Origin: Undaria pinnatifida
Lineage: Eukaryota > Sar > Phaeophyceae > Laminariales > Alariaceae
Reading direction: 5' to 3'
Length of the DNA: 64,000 nucleotides
Assembly (NCBI GenBank): GCA_012845835.1
Contig: JABAKD010000017.1
Span: 1,292,001 to 1,356,000, forward strand
Part shown: piece after piece, positions 54,358 to 64,000 of the stretch
How positions within the stretch are numbered: the stretch's first letter is position 1
How the letters are laid out: each line of letters starts with the position of its first letter
Made by a program: the position numbers and the translations under genes
Notes under the pieces: generated by a model
Seen by the model: the letters and a program-made list of their open reading frames with translations, nothing else
The model's database searches: none
What the model was told of the DNA's origin: nothing

Positions 54358-56698
54358 CATATTGTTTTTTGTCTCTGTCCCGTCTCCCCCTCCTCTGGCA
54401 TGAAACCCAATCCAACCACATTCTCCACATACATCAAACATCATTGTCATCAGAGCCTTCAAACCGTTTTGTTTTGTTCCCAGCAGTTGAGCACATCATC
54501 AACAGCAGTTGAGCACATTATCAACAGCAGTTGAGCACGTCATCAACGCACGAGAAAGAGTGGCAGAAAATTGCGCCGCAGTAACCCACACAGCAGCAGC
54601 AGCACAGCAGCATGTTCGCGGTCGATAGTCAGCGTCGAGGGTAGGAACCGGTCGCTGGGCTCCCTGCCGTGTGTACTGATACCCTGCCGTGATGCTTGCT
54701 GCGGTGCAATTTTCCGTTCTGCAACAATACCTCTTGTTCATACTCCTAGCCTAAACTTCCCAGAATCATGAAAAATATACTACAGCACAGCCGGTAGCAT
54801 GACCAGAAGATTGTTTGTGACGTGTGGTGAGTACACCCGGCATCCGTGCTCATTATTCATCCTAGAGACATGCAAAGTATATGTGAGACAGGGTAAACAA
54901 CAATCTCAATAAATAAGGAATCAACATAGTCTAATGAAGCAAGTGAAATGCCGGCGTACCGGGCACGACAGCAAAACAAAACGAGCGAGACCAAAATATA
55001 AGGAAAACAATTAAACTTGAAAAAGAAGACGCCACGGGCTCTGAAGAACGAGAGATGCAAAAAAGCCAGAACGGCTGCAAGAAAAACAACCTACGTGCTG
55101 GTGAAGGGAAACAGCTAACGGTTGCACGGACGAAACAACAGGAAGAGGAAGATACCGGCCTAAGGCCGGCGGGGAGGGAAAACAAGGAAACAACGAGAGA
55201 AAAAAGGCATCAGCTAAAAACGAACAAAGCAAGCAAGACAACAAGTAAATGGCATTACTGCCGCGTTCGCGCTTCCCCCTTTGATCTCGATGAATACACA
55301 CACAGGAAAACATTACCGCTCACTGTATTGTTTAGGGCTATACCATAGTACTTCAACACGCTCCACAAAATAGTCAAACCGGTAGCTTGCCACACCATGT
55401 ACCATTTCGATTCGGCGTTCGTCCGCAGCTGTATCGGTACGACGCCCCCCCCCCCCCCCCGCCTCCCTCCAGTTTACCCTTGTTGCTGTTCTTGGTGTCC
55501 ACTGTTGCGTGGATTAGCCAGCTCCTTTCCGCCTCGGTCCTATGCCATTTCGCCATGAAGCGGCCCGCCGCGTCGACGACCCCCCGGTACCAGTTTCCAC
55601 TCCTCTTAGCCGCCCTCGACTATAGCGCACTCTTCACTCCTAACAGCAAAGCGGGGTTGTCCGTTGAATGCTTTGATATCGTCTGCTACAGCTTGGGCCC
55701 AGTTCTTTTCTAGTCGGCTTGGTCCCGGGTTTTCCCCACATTAACAATCGTCCCGAACATCAACCGATGAGTCAGCCGCTCGGTTGTCGTCATTTGAACG
55801 GCTTCCGCAATGAGGAGGTGGCTTTTGCGTGGTCGTCTCAACGCTTTCACATTGTGTTAAGGGTCTTGGCGGTCGATATATGGTGGTCGGTGCGTTGTCG
55901 GCGCTGGGAGCCAAAATCGGTTAAGAGGAGATTTGAGTGTGCCGAACGTTCATAGGTCAGCAAAGTGCCCCTGGCAAAGATCCCGAGCCACACGCCCGTA
56001 CAGCAGGGTGTCCATCGCCTTGGTCCTTAGCAGACGCACCTTTGGTATGAACGAAGCATCTTCCATACCGTACAGCTCACGCTTGGAACGATCGTAGAAT
56101 GTCCCGCTTGAAACGATCGTAGCATGCCCACGCGAGGGGGATCCGTCGATAATTTATGGCGTAATGTCGGCGCTTTCGTTGATAAGACCGCGCACAGGAA
56201 CAGAAAATGCATCGTCTGCAAATATACCTCTGGCCCGCCGCTTCGATAACAAGCGGTGGGGCCGGGAGAACCTTGTTGAGTGTGCGGGGCGGCGTTGTCT
56301 CCTTTTTCGTTTCGCACACGGTGAGGCCTGCTGATTCGAAAACGATCACAATGACAGTCATCTTCGCAAGGTCTTCCTTTGATTTACAAACAACGCCTGC
56401 ATCGTCGGCGTACAGCATACCACAGACTGGCCTCCGTACATTTGCCAGTGGTTCAACCTCCAGCCCGCCCTCCCCGAAGTCTTCCTCGAGGTGCACCAAG
56501 TCCTCAAAAAATCTGGGTCCTCCCTGAAACTTAGCGGAACGGAATGTATCGCTGTGCGGCGAAAAATTCATTGCGAAGAAGCGGCGACAGTACACATCCT
56601 TGCCACAAACCCTGAGTGACGTCATGCCATTCATAGTATTCACCGTCATCCATACGCACGTGAGCTCGCATGCTTTCGTGGAACTGGCCAATAACGGT
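54358..56698. repeat. Left arm of a large inverted repeat
   Basis: Reverse complement of 57493-60197 apart from gaps. 54358-55700 is essentially identical to 58850-60197: overlapping ORFs in two frames (for example 54857-55060 and 54931-55185) are residue-identical to 59495-59698 and 59370-59624. 55900-56698 matches 57493-58200 with several percent substitutions. The left arm lacks about 350 bp present on the right (58267-58620). Confidence 0.92.
54480..54560. repeat. Short tandem repeat in both palindrome arms
   Basis: Three copies of CAGCAGTTGAGCACATCATCAA (24-25 bp), repeated in inverse order at 60005-60075. Confidence 0.75.
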
Positions 56699-56869
56699 CA
56701 ACATCGTCTCTGGTACGTCATCCGCGTGCTCGATACTTGAGCATGAGATTGTGCCCGTCGACAGGAACGACGCCATGGCGCCATCGTCACAGCAGCCTCT
56801 TGAGATCCACCTCCCGCGCGACTTTCTTGAGTAGACGCGAAAGCCAACGCATGCCCATATTTTCTTCAC
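55640..56869 (-). pseudogene. LINE reverse transcriptase remnant, left arm
   Basis: In two frames: [18 protein letters not shown] (RT palm motif before the active site), then GMLYADDAGVVCKSKEDL with the catalytic YADD, FESAGLTVCETKKET after it, and IEAAGQRY further on. NWAQAVADDIKAF near 55690 resembles the extreme C-terminal part of such ORF2 proteins. Frame changes and stops make it a pseudogene. The endonuclease part is absent; only a short stretch upstream of the palm is present. Confidence 0.8.
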
Positions 56870-57492
56870 GAATGCAAATATTTTTAATTCCCACGAACGT
56901 AATCAAAAAACAAATTTAATCTGCACCCAGTCGTTGAATAGACCACAAATGGGCTAATCGCTTTCATTGGTCGTTATTCACCCAAAGCAGGAAGCGATCG
57001 GTCGATGATGTCACGTATTTGAAAAAAACAAATCTGTGGAATCCATGGTGCAGGCCATGCCAGAGGCCTGCAGAAATGGCGTGCTTGGCGTGGGCGTGGG
57101 CGCCCACTGTCTGTGCTTTGTCTGTGTGGAGTGTGCCTATCTCACAGTCATCTTGCGTTCTTAGAGTCCGCGCTTTACCTCCACATTGCTGTGACAAAAC
57201 ATATTTAATGCGGCCCTTGCTCGCTTCTCCCGAAAAAGCAAAACCTATCATTCATGTACAACAAAAACAACACAGCACCCCCTTGATCGCTGGCTGGATA
57301 GTGTAGGACCGCGCTTTACTGTGGAGGGCGCTCGCACGGGTTGCGCGGTACTGCTTGCGCCCTTGACTGAACCCAGGGCTGTTGCCCCTCTCATCTACGC
57401 CGAGCCTGCTGATTGATCAAGATATTTGTGACAAAAAAAATATGCCGTAATGTTGAGTGTGTTGTGGGAATGCGTATCCGAAAAAATATTTT
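56699..57492. other. Spacer of the palindrome
   Basis: About 794 bp between the arms. 56699-56869 still carries LINE sequence present only on the left side. The rest (56870-57492) has no recognised gene; an ORF at 57019-57306 has no motif. Confidence 0.6.
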
Positions 57493-58159
57493 CCGTTATT
57501 GGCTAGACGAAAGCATGCGAGCTCGCGTGCGTATGGATGACGGTGAACACTATGAACGGCATGACGTCGCTCAGGGATTGTGGCAAGGATGTGTACTGTC
57601 GCCGCTTCTTCGCAATGAATTTTTTGCCGCACAGCGATACATTCCGTTTCGCTAAGTTCCAGGGAGGACCCAGATTTTTTGAGGACTTGGTGCACCTCCT
57701 GGGGGACTTGGGGAGGGCGGGTTGGAGGTTGAACCACTGGCACATGTACGGAGGCCAGTCTGTGGTATGCTGTACGCCGACGATTCAGGCGTTGTTTGTA
57801 AATCAAAGGAAGACCTTGCGAAGATGACTGTCATTGTGATCGTTTTCGAATCAGCAGGCCTCACCGTGTGCGAAACGAAAAAGGAGACAACGCCGCCCCG
57901 CACACTCAACAAGGTTCTCCCGGCCCCACCGCTTGTTATCGAAGCGGCGGGCCAGAGGAATATTTGCAGACGATGCATTTTCTGTTCCTGCGCGCGGTCT
58001 TATCAACGAAAGCGCCGACATTACGCCATAGATTATCGACGGATCCCACTCGCGTGGGCATGCTACGATCGTTTCAAGCGGGACATTCTACGATCGTTCC
58101 AAGCGTGAGCTGTACGATATGGAAGATGCTTCGTTCACACCAAAGGTGCGTCTGCTAAG

Positions 58160-58373
58160 GACCGAGGTGATGGACACCCTGCTGTACGGGCGTGTGGCTC
58201 GGGATCTTTGCCAGGGGCACTTTGCTGACCATATGAACGTTCGGCACACTCAAACCTCCTCCTAACGACCGAGGTGATGGACACCCTGCTGTACGGGCGT
58301 GTGGCTCGGGATCTTTGCCAGGGGCACTTTGCTGACCATATGAACGTTCGGCACACTCAAACCTCCTCCTAAC
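58160..58373 (+). repeat. 107-bp perfect tandem duplication
   Basis: GACCGAGGTGATGGACACCC starts both units and CAAACCTCCTCCTAAC ends both. By eye the two copies are identical, so the event is recent. It lies in the 3' part of the LINE ORF. Confidence 0.9.
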
Positions 58374-58615
58374 GACTGATTCTACGATAGCTCCCCCTAA
58401 AACCAGCCATTTTCTTTAACGAACATTTCATCATCATGGCTGCTCGCTACAAGGAAGGATACAATTGAAAACAGCGTATCCATATATTTTCTTGTGTGCA
58501 ATAGTCTATCGATCAATGACGTCGGGGAGGGTGTCCAGGGACACCGTATTTCAGGAGGCACGATCGGAGTTGGTTTTTAAACCGGCGATTCCGTCAAAGA
58601 AAAGTTGGGGGGGCT
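58374..58615. mobile_element. Extra block in the right arm, related to the window end
   Basis: CTGATTCTAC, GATAGC.CCCC, TTTTCTTTAACGAAC.TTT and AAGGAAGGAT match 63907-64000. This may be the end of a dispersed element, possibly the 3' region of the LINE. No coding signal. Confidence 0.45.
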
Positions 58616-60197
58616 ACCGTAGAACGACTTTAACCGATTTTGGCTCCCAGCGCCGATAACGCACCGACCACCATATATCGACCGCCAAGACCCTCGACAC
58701 AATGTGAAAGCGTTGAGACAACCACGCAAAAGCGACCTCCTCTTTGCGGGAGCTGTACAAAGGACGACAACCGAGCGGCTGACTCATCGGTTGATGTTCG
58801 GGACGATTGTTAATGTGGGGAAAACCCGGGACCAAGCCGACCAGAAAAGAACTGGGCCCAAGCTGTAGCAGACGATATCAAAGCATTCAACGGACAACCC
58901 CGCTTTGCTGTTAGGAGTGAAGAGTGCGCTATAGTCGAGGGCGGCTAAGAGGAGTGGAAACTGGTACCGGGGGGTCGTCGACGCGGCGGGCCGCTTCATG
59001 GCGAAATGGCATAGGACCGAGGCGGAAAGGAGCTGGCTAATCCACGCAACAGTGGACACCAAGAACAGCAACAAGGGTAAACTGGAGGGAGGCGGGGGGG
59101 GGGGGGGGGGCGTCGTACCGATACAGCTGCGGACGAACGCCGAATCGAAATGGTACATGGTGTGGCAAGCTACCGGTTTGACTATTTTGTGGAGCGTGTT
59201 GAAGTACTATGGTATAGCCCTAAACAATACAGTGAGCGGTAATGTTTTCCTGTGTGTGTATTCATCGAGATCAAAGGGGGAAGCGCGAACGCGGCAGTAA
59301 TGCCATTTACTTGTTGTCTTGCTTGCTTTGTTCGTTTTTAGCTGATGCCTTTTTTCTCTCGTTGTTTCCTTGTTTTCCCTCCCCGCCGGCCTTAGGCCGG
59401 TATCTTCCTCTTCCTGTTGTTTCGTCCGTGCAACCGTTAGCTGTTTCCCTTCACCAGCACGTAGGTTGTTTTTCTTGCAGCCGTTCTGGCTTTTTTGCAT
59501 CTCTCGTTCTTCAGAGCCCGTGGCGTCTTCTTTTTCAAGTTTAATTGTTTTCCTTATATTTTGGTCTCGCTCGTTTTGTTTTGCTGTCGTGCCCGGTACG
59601 CCGGCATTTCACTTGCTTCATTAGACTATGTTGATTCCTTATTTATTGAGATTGTTGTTTACCCTGTCTCACATATACTTTGCATGTCTCTAGGATGAAT
59701 AATGAGCACGGATGCCGGGTGTACTCACCACACGTCACAAACAATCTTCTGGTCATGCTACCGGCTGTGCTGTAGTATATTTTTCATGATTCTGGGAAGT
59801 TTAGGCTAGGAGTATGAACAAGAGGTATTGTTGCAGAACGGAAAATTGCACCGCAGCAAGCATCACGGCAGGGTATCAGTACACACGGCAGGGAGCCCAG
59901 CGACCGGTTCCTACCCTCGACGCTGACTATCGACCGCGAACATGCTGCTGTGCTGCTGCTGCTGTGTGGGTTACTGCGGCGCAATTTTCTGCCACTCTTT
60001 CTCGTGCGTTGATGACGTGCTCAACTGCTGTTGATAATGTGCTCAACTGCTGTTGATGATGTGCTCAACTGCTGGGAACAAAACAAAACGGTTTGAAGGC
60101 TCTGATGACAATGATGTTTGATGTATGTGGAGAATGTGGTTGGATTGGGTTTCATGCCAGAGGAGGGGGAGACGGGACAGAGACAAAAAACAATATG

Positions 60198-61955
60198 AAA
60201 CGATTTAGAAGTGCACACCTAGGACGGGTCATCGATTACCACGTCATGATGTACAGCGGCAGTAGATATTTAAAGGCAAGATATGTGTTGCCGATTTTGT
60301 CGATCTTGTTTGTAACATCAATAAATGATGAAACTTTCGAGTGTTTCCCTGACCACTCCTGGTCATCCCGGCGACGTCTCGCGAGCCACAAACATCTGGC
60401 TGGGTCGTCTAGCCGAAGACCAAGGGTTGCATCTGTGCCGTCCTTTTTGCGCGACCGGAAGTGGCCGATACACCGATGGTGTAACAACATGGGAAACGGC
60501 CGCGCAAGAGGGACACAAGGAGGGTTCCAAATGAGGAAACTCGAGGCTTCGAAACGATGGAGACCACCGGCTTTTTCAAGAGTGGAGACCGGCTGCCGCA
60601 GGGGTAGAGACGAGCTGCTTCAGGGTGAAGAAAGGCGCACCACCGTGTTGATGGTATGCCTTGCATGGTGCCGTCCTCCTGTCTTCCGATCTCCGAGCTT
60701 TTGAATTTCAAACTGTTCGCGGGTTTTCATGTACCGGTGTGGCTTTTTGATTATTGAGCAGACTGCTCAAAATATTCAAAAACGCCGAAAGGCCGCACTA
60801 CTACTGCTGCTGTTGGTGGGCTGCAAACAGGCCTTACTGCGGGCCAGGGATGGGGCCGGTTGAGTCTTCCGCACCTGTGGCGTTGGCGTGGGTGGAGCAC
60901 TTGTGGCGCGTTGCGTTTGTGTGTGGGCCACAGCTGGTCGGTCTCCAAACCACGTGAGACGCTTCGAGCACTCTTGATGACGCGTCAGCCTGTCTGCCGT
61001 GGGCAATCCCGCAGATCGTCCACCAGGAACCTGGCAGCCTCTTCGGGAGGGTGCTTGGGTGTTGTGGATACCGTCTGGTGTGTCCGGGATGCCCTGTGGG
61101 AGATGATGTGTGCCTCGATGTGTTGGTGTCCTGGCTGGCTGGTCGATTGTTCAATTTTTTATATGGGATTTTACTATGCTTTTTTTTCCTCTCAAACTGG
61201 GCCATGACCCTACATTAACCAAGTTATTATTTTCTTGATTTTTCTCCCCCCACAGCCGAAATTTCGATTTAAAATCCTTAATGCAAGTAGCTTGTCAAAT
61301 GACGATTCTTTGAAGAGGCCTCAAGAACTTTAGAATTTGGGATATCTTTGCGGTCAAGAAGGACACAAGCATCGGACGAATAGATGAAACTGCCGTCATT
61401 CCCATGAGCACAAGATAGATGTTCCTGCTTCGACCCGAGACAAGACGCTAGTCTATGGGTGTCGTTAAAACAGTACCAGGAACTTGTCTAGGTCGGCCCT
61501 AAATATAACGAAGCTGTTATATTATTTCGGTTTTTTGAAAAGTTCCGTTTTTTCCTCATTGGCAGGCCATGGCTGATCGCAGAAGGCGCAGTGAGCTTGT
61601 GAGCTCTCGCCGTCGAGTTGACAAAGTGACCGCACCGGGGCGGCCGGCCGAATGATCTCGCTTACGGTAGTAGCTGAGACTTGTGTCACATTGGGCATTG
61701 TAGCGTAATGAATTGGTGGCGGATTTCACTCCCCAAGGCACCGACACGTGCCTACGAGTAAGGCCGACTCCGGTGGGACAACCACGTGTGTGTCTTCCCC
61801 GAGCGTTGCTGTTGTAGTGACGGTTCGGTTCCAGGTGGACTATTGTTTTGCGAGCCAACTGAGGCTCGTACTCGTGAATATTCAACCCTAGCAGAATTCG
61901 GTAAAATGCCGAAATTTTCGCGAAAAATCGACTGTCTTTTCGTTAGGACCGACCC
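60198..61955. other. No gene recognised
   Basis: Frames of 60-125 codons on both strands (for example 60860-61207) are mutually overlapping and lack motifs. No tRNA or repeat of note. Confidence 0.4.
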
Positions 61956-61959
61956 TTAC

Positions 61960-62560
61960 CGTGGTATGAGCTCCGTCGATTGCTGCTGTTGCTGCTGTTG
62001 CCGATGCTGCCGTCAGCTGCTCACAGCAGGACGGAAGCGGAAACGCTTCCAGCAACAAAAACTCAATATATGTAGCAGCGACAGCATCAACAGTTGGGGC
62101 TGCTGCTGCACGATATGGTCACGGCGGGTGTACTTTTTTTTGCAATTTGAAAAGATATTGTAGACGCTCTGCCGATTGCTTCACACTGCTGCTGCTACTG
62201 CTGTTGCTGCCGATGCTGCCGTCTGCTGCGTTCCACAGCATCATGGCAGGAGTAACATGTACCCCAACAGCTCAATATATAGCAGGGGCAGCATCGACAT
62301 CTGAGGTTCCTGCAGTACATTGTGGTAGACGCTCCGTCGATTGCTTTAGACTGCTGTTGTTGCTGCCGCTGCTGCAGGCTGCTGCTGTCCACGGCACACA
62401 TTGCTGGACAATGAACGCACAACGTACATAGTTGGGACACGACATCAGCGGCGACAGGTACAGCGACAGCAACGCTTACCTGAAGCAGCAGCAACAGCAG
62501 CTGGTGTAGCTATGCCGGTTGTATAACATGGCTGCTGCGACTGCTGTTGCTGCCGTCTAC
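61960..62560. repeat. GCTGCTG-rich tandem array, copy 2
   Basis: Three to four imperfect units of about 180 bp, each with TAGACGCTC.GCCGATTGCT, a CTGCTGTTGCTGCCGATGCTG stretch and a CAACAGCTCAATATAT.GCAG segment. Related to 39490-39750. Confidence 0.65.
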
Positions 62561-62773
62561 GGTTTGTAATTTTCGTGTTGCTGGACAACTTGTCGTCTTG
62601 TAGTCATGTGCGGATACAGCCGAAGACGAAGCCTCAAGTCAGCATGTAACAAGGCAGCAAGAGAGGGCACCTGTACAGGCCGTTCACTTCTCTCTCTGCC
62701 CCTGCTTTATGTTAAAACGACCGCGGTAAGCGATGGATTGGATCTGCAATTCACCGTAGTATCCACCGGGCGC

Positions 62774-62915
62774 ATGCCAACTACAGCATGAACAACTACA
62801 GCATGAACAACTACAGCATGAACAACTACATCATGAACAACTACAGCATGAACAACTACAGCATGAACAACTACAGCATGAACAACTACAGCATGAACAA
62901 CTACAGCAGGATCTG
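62774..62915. repeat. 15-bp minisatellite (AACAACTACAGCATG)
   Basis: Nine to ten near-perfect copies; one unit has CATCATG. The minus strand reads a repeated VVVHA pentapeptide within an otherwise unremarkable 100-codon frame (62707-63009). Confidence 0.9.
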
Positions 62916-63904
62916 AACAAAAGCGCGACGTTTCCCCAGAAGCGCAGGGCAGGGGAAATATTGCCACCACGTCAAGGTGAGGTTGATGTATAGGGCTGGG
63001 AGCCAGCAATACTCTACAGTAGTTGTTAGTCGGACTACAGTACTAGTTTGTCGTGCTTTAGTTTCAGTTTGGGGCACAGTGTGTACGTACGCGATGCGCA
63101 CTTGCTGCGGTGTCCGTTTTTAATTCGACAATGCTTTCGGCCTTCCGGGCCATGCCTGTGGGTGTAAATAGCGGTGGGATTGAGACGAGGTTCATGACAC
63201 CGTCTGCCTAAACGTGCTTTTAATCATACGAATCTGACGCGTCGGTCTGCAACGCGCAAAGCATAAATAATCGCGCATCTAGATTCACTGTATATTGCGC
63301 AATTTACGTATCAGGTCTTATGTGGCGTCGACTTACACCAAGGCTGCGGTATTGGGGTTAACTTGACACACGTTGCGGTAGAGGCGTTGGATTGTTTCTT
63401 CCTGGGGCTCCTAACCGTTGTAGGGGCGCTGTACCCCACCCACAAAAGTGACTTGTGAATAGAGTAACCTGAACGTGCAACCCGATGAACAAACCCATGG
63501 CCTGGTTTATACCAACAAATTTAGATTGAAAAGCAAGGAGGACATCGCGACGATTTGAGATGAACCCCCCCTCCCGTCGCTCAGAAGTAAAGAACCCAAA
63601 CATTGCTATGTCTATCATTGCATGCGTCATTTAAGGGTACGTACTTGTAAAGTTTAATTGCATCTCAGTTTGGCGATACGCACTCCCGGCGTGGAATTCG
63701 TTGTTGTCTGCTTCAAAGTTCGTTTGTTTGCGTCCGTTCTTGGGCGAGGTGCAACACCACTCACACGAGTGGCCTGTAATCCGCCGTGTAGAAATCGGGG
63801 GACCCTGCCAACCATAGACTTGGCCTATCGTGTCAGGTAACGGCTTGGCGGCAGCAGTAGCCATCCGTGCGACTAACTACGTAGCATGTAATAGACACCT
63901 ATTG
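62916..63904. other. No gene recognised
   Basis: Small frames on both strands without motif. No repeat relation seen to the rest of the window. Confidence 0.4.
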
Positions 63905-64000
63905 CTGACTGATTCTACTGTATCATAGCCCCCTCCCCCAAAACAAACAGCGGTTTTCTTTAACGAACGTTTAATGGCGCTGCTCAAAACGAGGAAGGAT
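63905..64000. repeat. Repeat shared with the right palindrome arm
   Basis: Matches 58374-58460 with substitutions and small gaps; continues off the window. Confidence 0.5.

Larger units (their letters stand above)
57493..58900 (+). pseudogene. LINE reverse transcriptase remnant, right arm
   Basis: Carries [18 protein letters not shown], then stops, then GMLYADDSGVVCKSKEDL and IEAAGQRN. Relative to the left arm there are changes such as DDA to DDS and EYYEW to EHYER. It starts abruptly at 57493, about 170 bp later in the ORF than the left copy. Confidence 0.8.
57493..60197. repeat. Right arm of a large inverted repeat
   Basis: See the left arm. Two features are unique to this arm: a 107-bp tandem duplication (58160-58266, 58267-58373) and an extra block (58374-58615). 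It ends at CAATATGA (60198), where the left arm meets the gypsy element. Confidence 0.92.

Noticed and set aside
60093-60704. 203-codon plus-strand frame after the palindrome
   Set aside because: It crosses the arm boundary at 60197 and has no motif; the open frame is probably chance.

Overview
The window looks like nuclear DNA of a large-genome microbial or macroalgal eukaryote, most likely a stramenopile and perhaps a brown alga. The basis is: spliceosomal introns of 0.7-6.4 kb with GT-AG ends, no operon-like gene packing, many microsatellites and homopolymer runs, a mixed transposon load (Ty3/gypsy, two LINE types, tRNA-derived SINEs, a tyrosine recombinase, TIR elements), and ankyrin repeats of the NGCPWDE type that I associate with brown algae, oomycetes and giant viruses. 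The lineage is an inference.

The main gene lies on the minus strand across roughly the left half of the window (about 30.8 kb down to about 0.86 kb). Eleven short exons (63-203 bp, 1287 bp in total, 429 codons) splice with matching phases at every junction. They encode an RGS-homology domain followed by a protein kinase domain, the layout of G-protein-coupled-receptor kinases (GRKs). No exon is longer than 203 bp, so no single ORF reveals the gene. The first exon(s) lie upstream of 30.8 kb or are unrecognised, and the C-terminus probably lies beyond position 1. The introns carry most of the mobile DNA of this half: a small LTR element with a SINE and another insertion nested in it (3.67-7.74 kb), a satellite (3.1-3.67, 7.74-8.03 and 23.4 kb), a TIR-like pair enclosing a tyrosine-recombinase remnant (13.98-16.87 kb), SINEs, LINE 3' ends, and two decayed partial copies of one kinase exon separated by GATCA microsatellites (17.1-17.45 kb).

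30.8-46.2 kb is gene-poor. Its clearest gene is a spliced cysteine-rich (zinc-finger-like) gene on the minus strand at 34.5-36.2 kb, enclosed by a short inverted repeat. The rest holds SINE-like copies, CAG-rich DNA, a 462-bp tandem duplication and unassigned sequence.

46.2-54.36 kb is a minus-strand block. A broken ankyrin-repeat gene, with a recently amplified 162-bp array, is joined directly to the 3'-truncated end of a decayed Ty3/gypsy retrotransposon (gag, protease, RT, RNase H and integrase all recognisable, with stops and frame changes).

54.36-60.2 kb is a large imperfect palindrome: two inverted arms of 2.3 and 2.7 kb around a 0.8-kb spacer. Both arms carry a LINE reverse-transcriptase remnant. 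The outer parts are nearly identical and the inner parts have diverged. The presumed gypsy LTR starts exactly where the left arm ends. 60.2-64 kb holds repeats only, as far as I can see.
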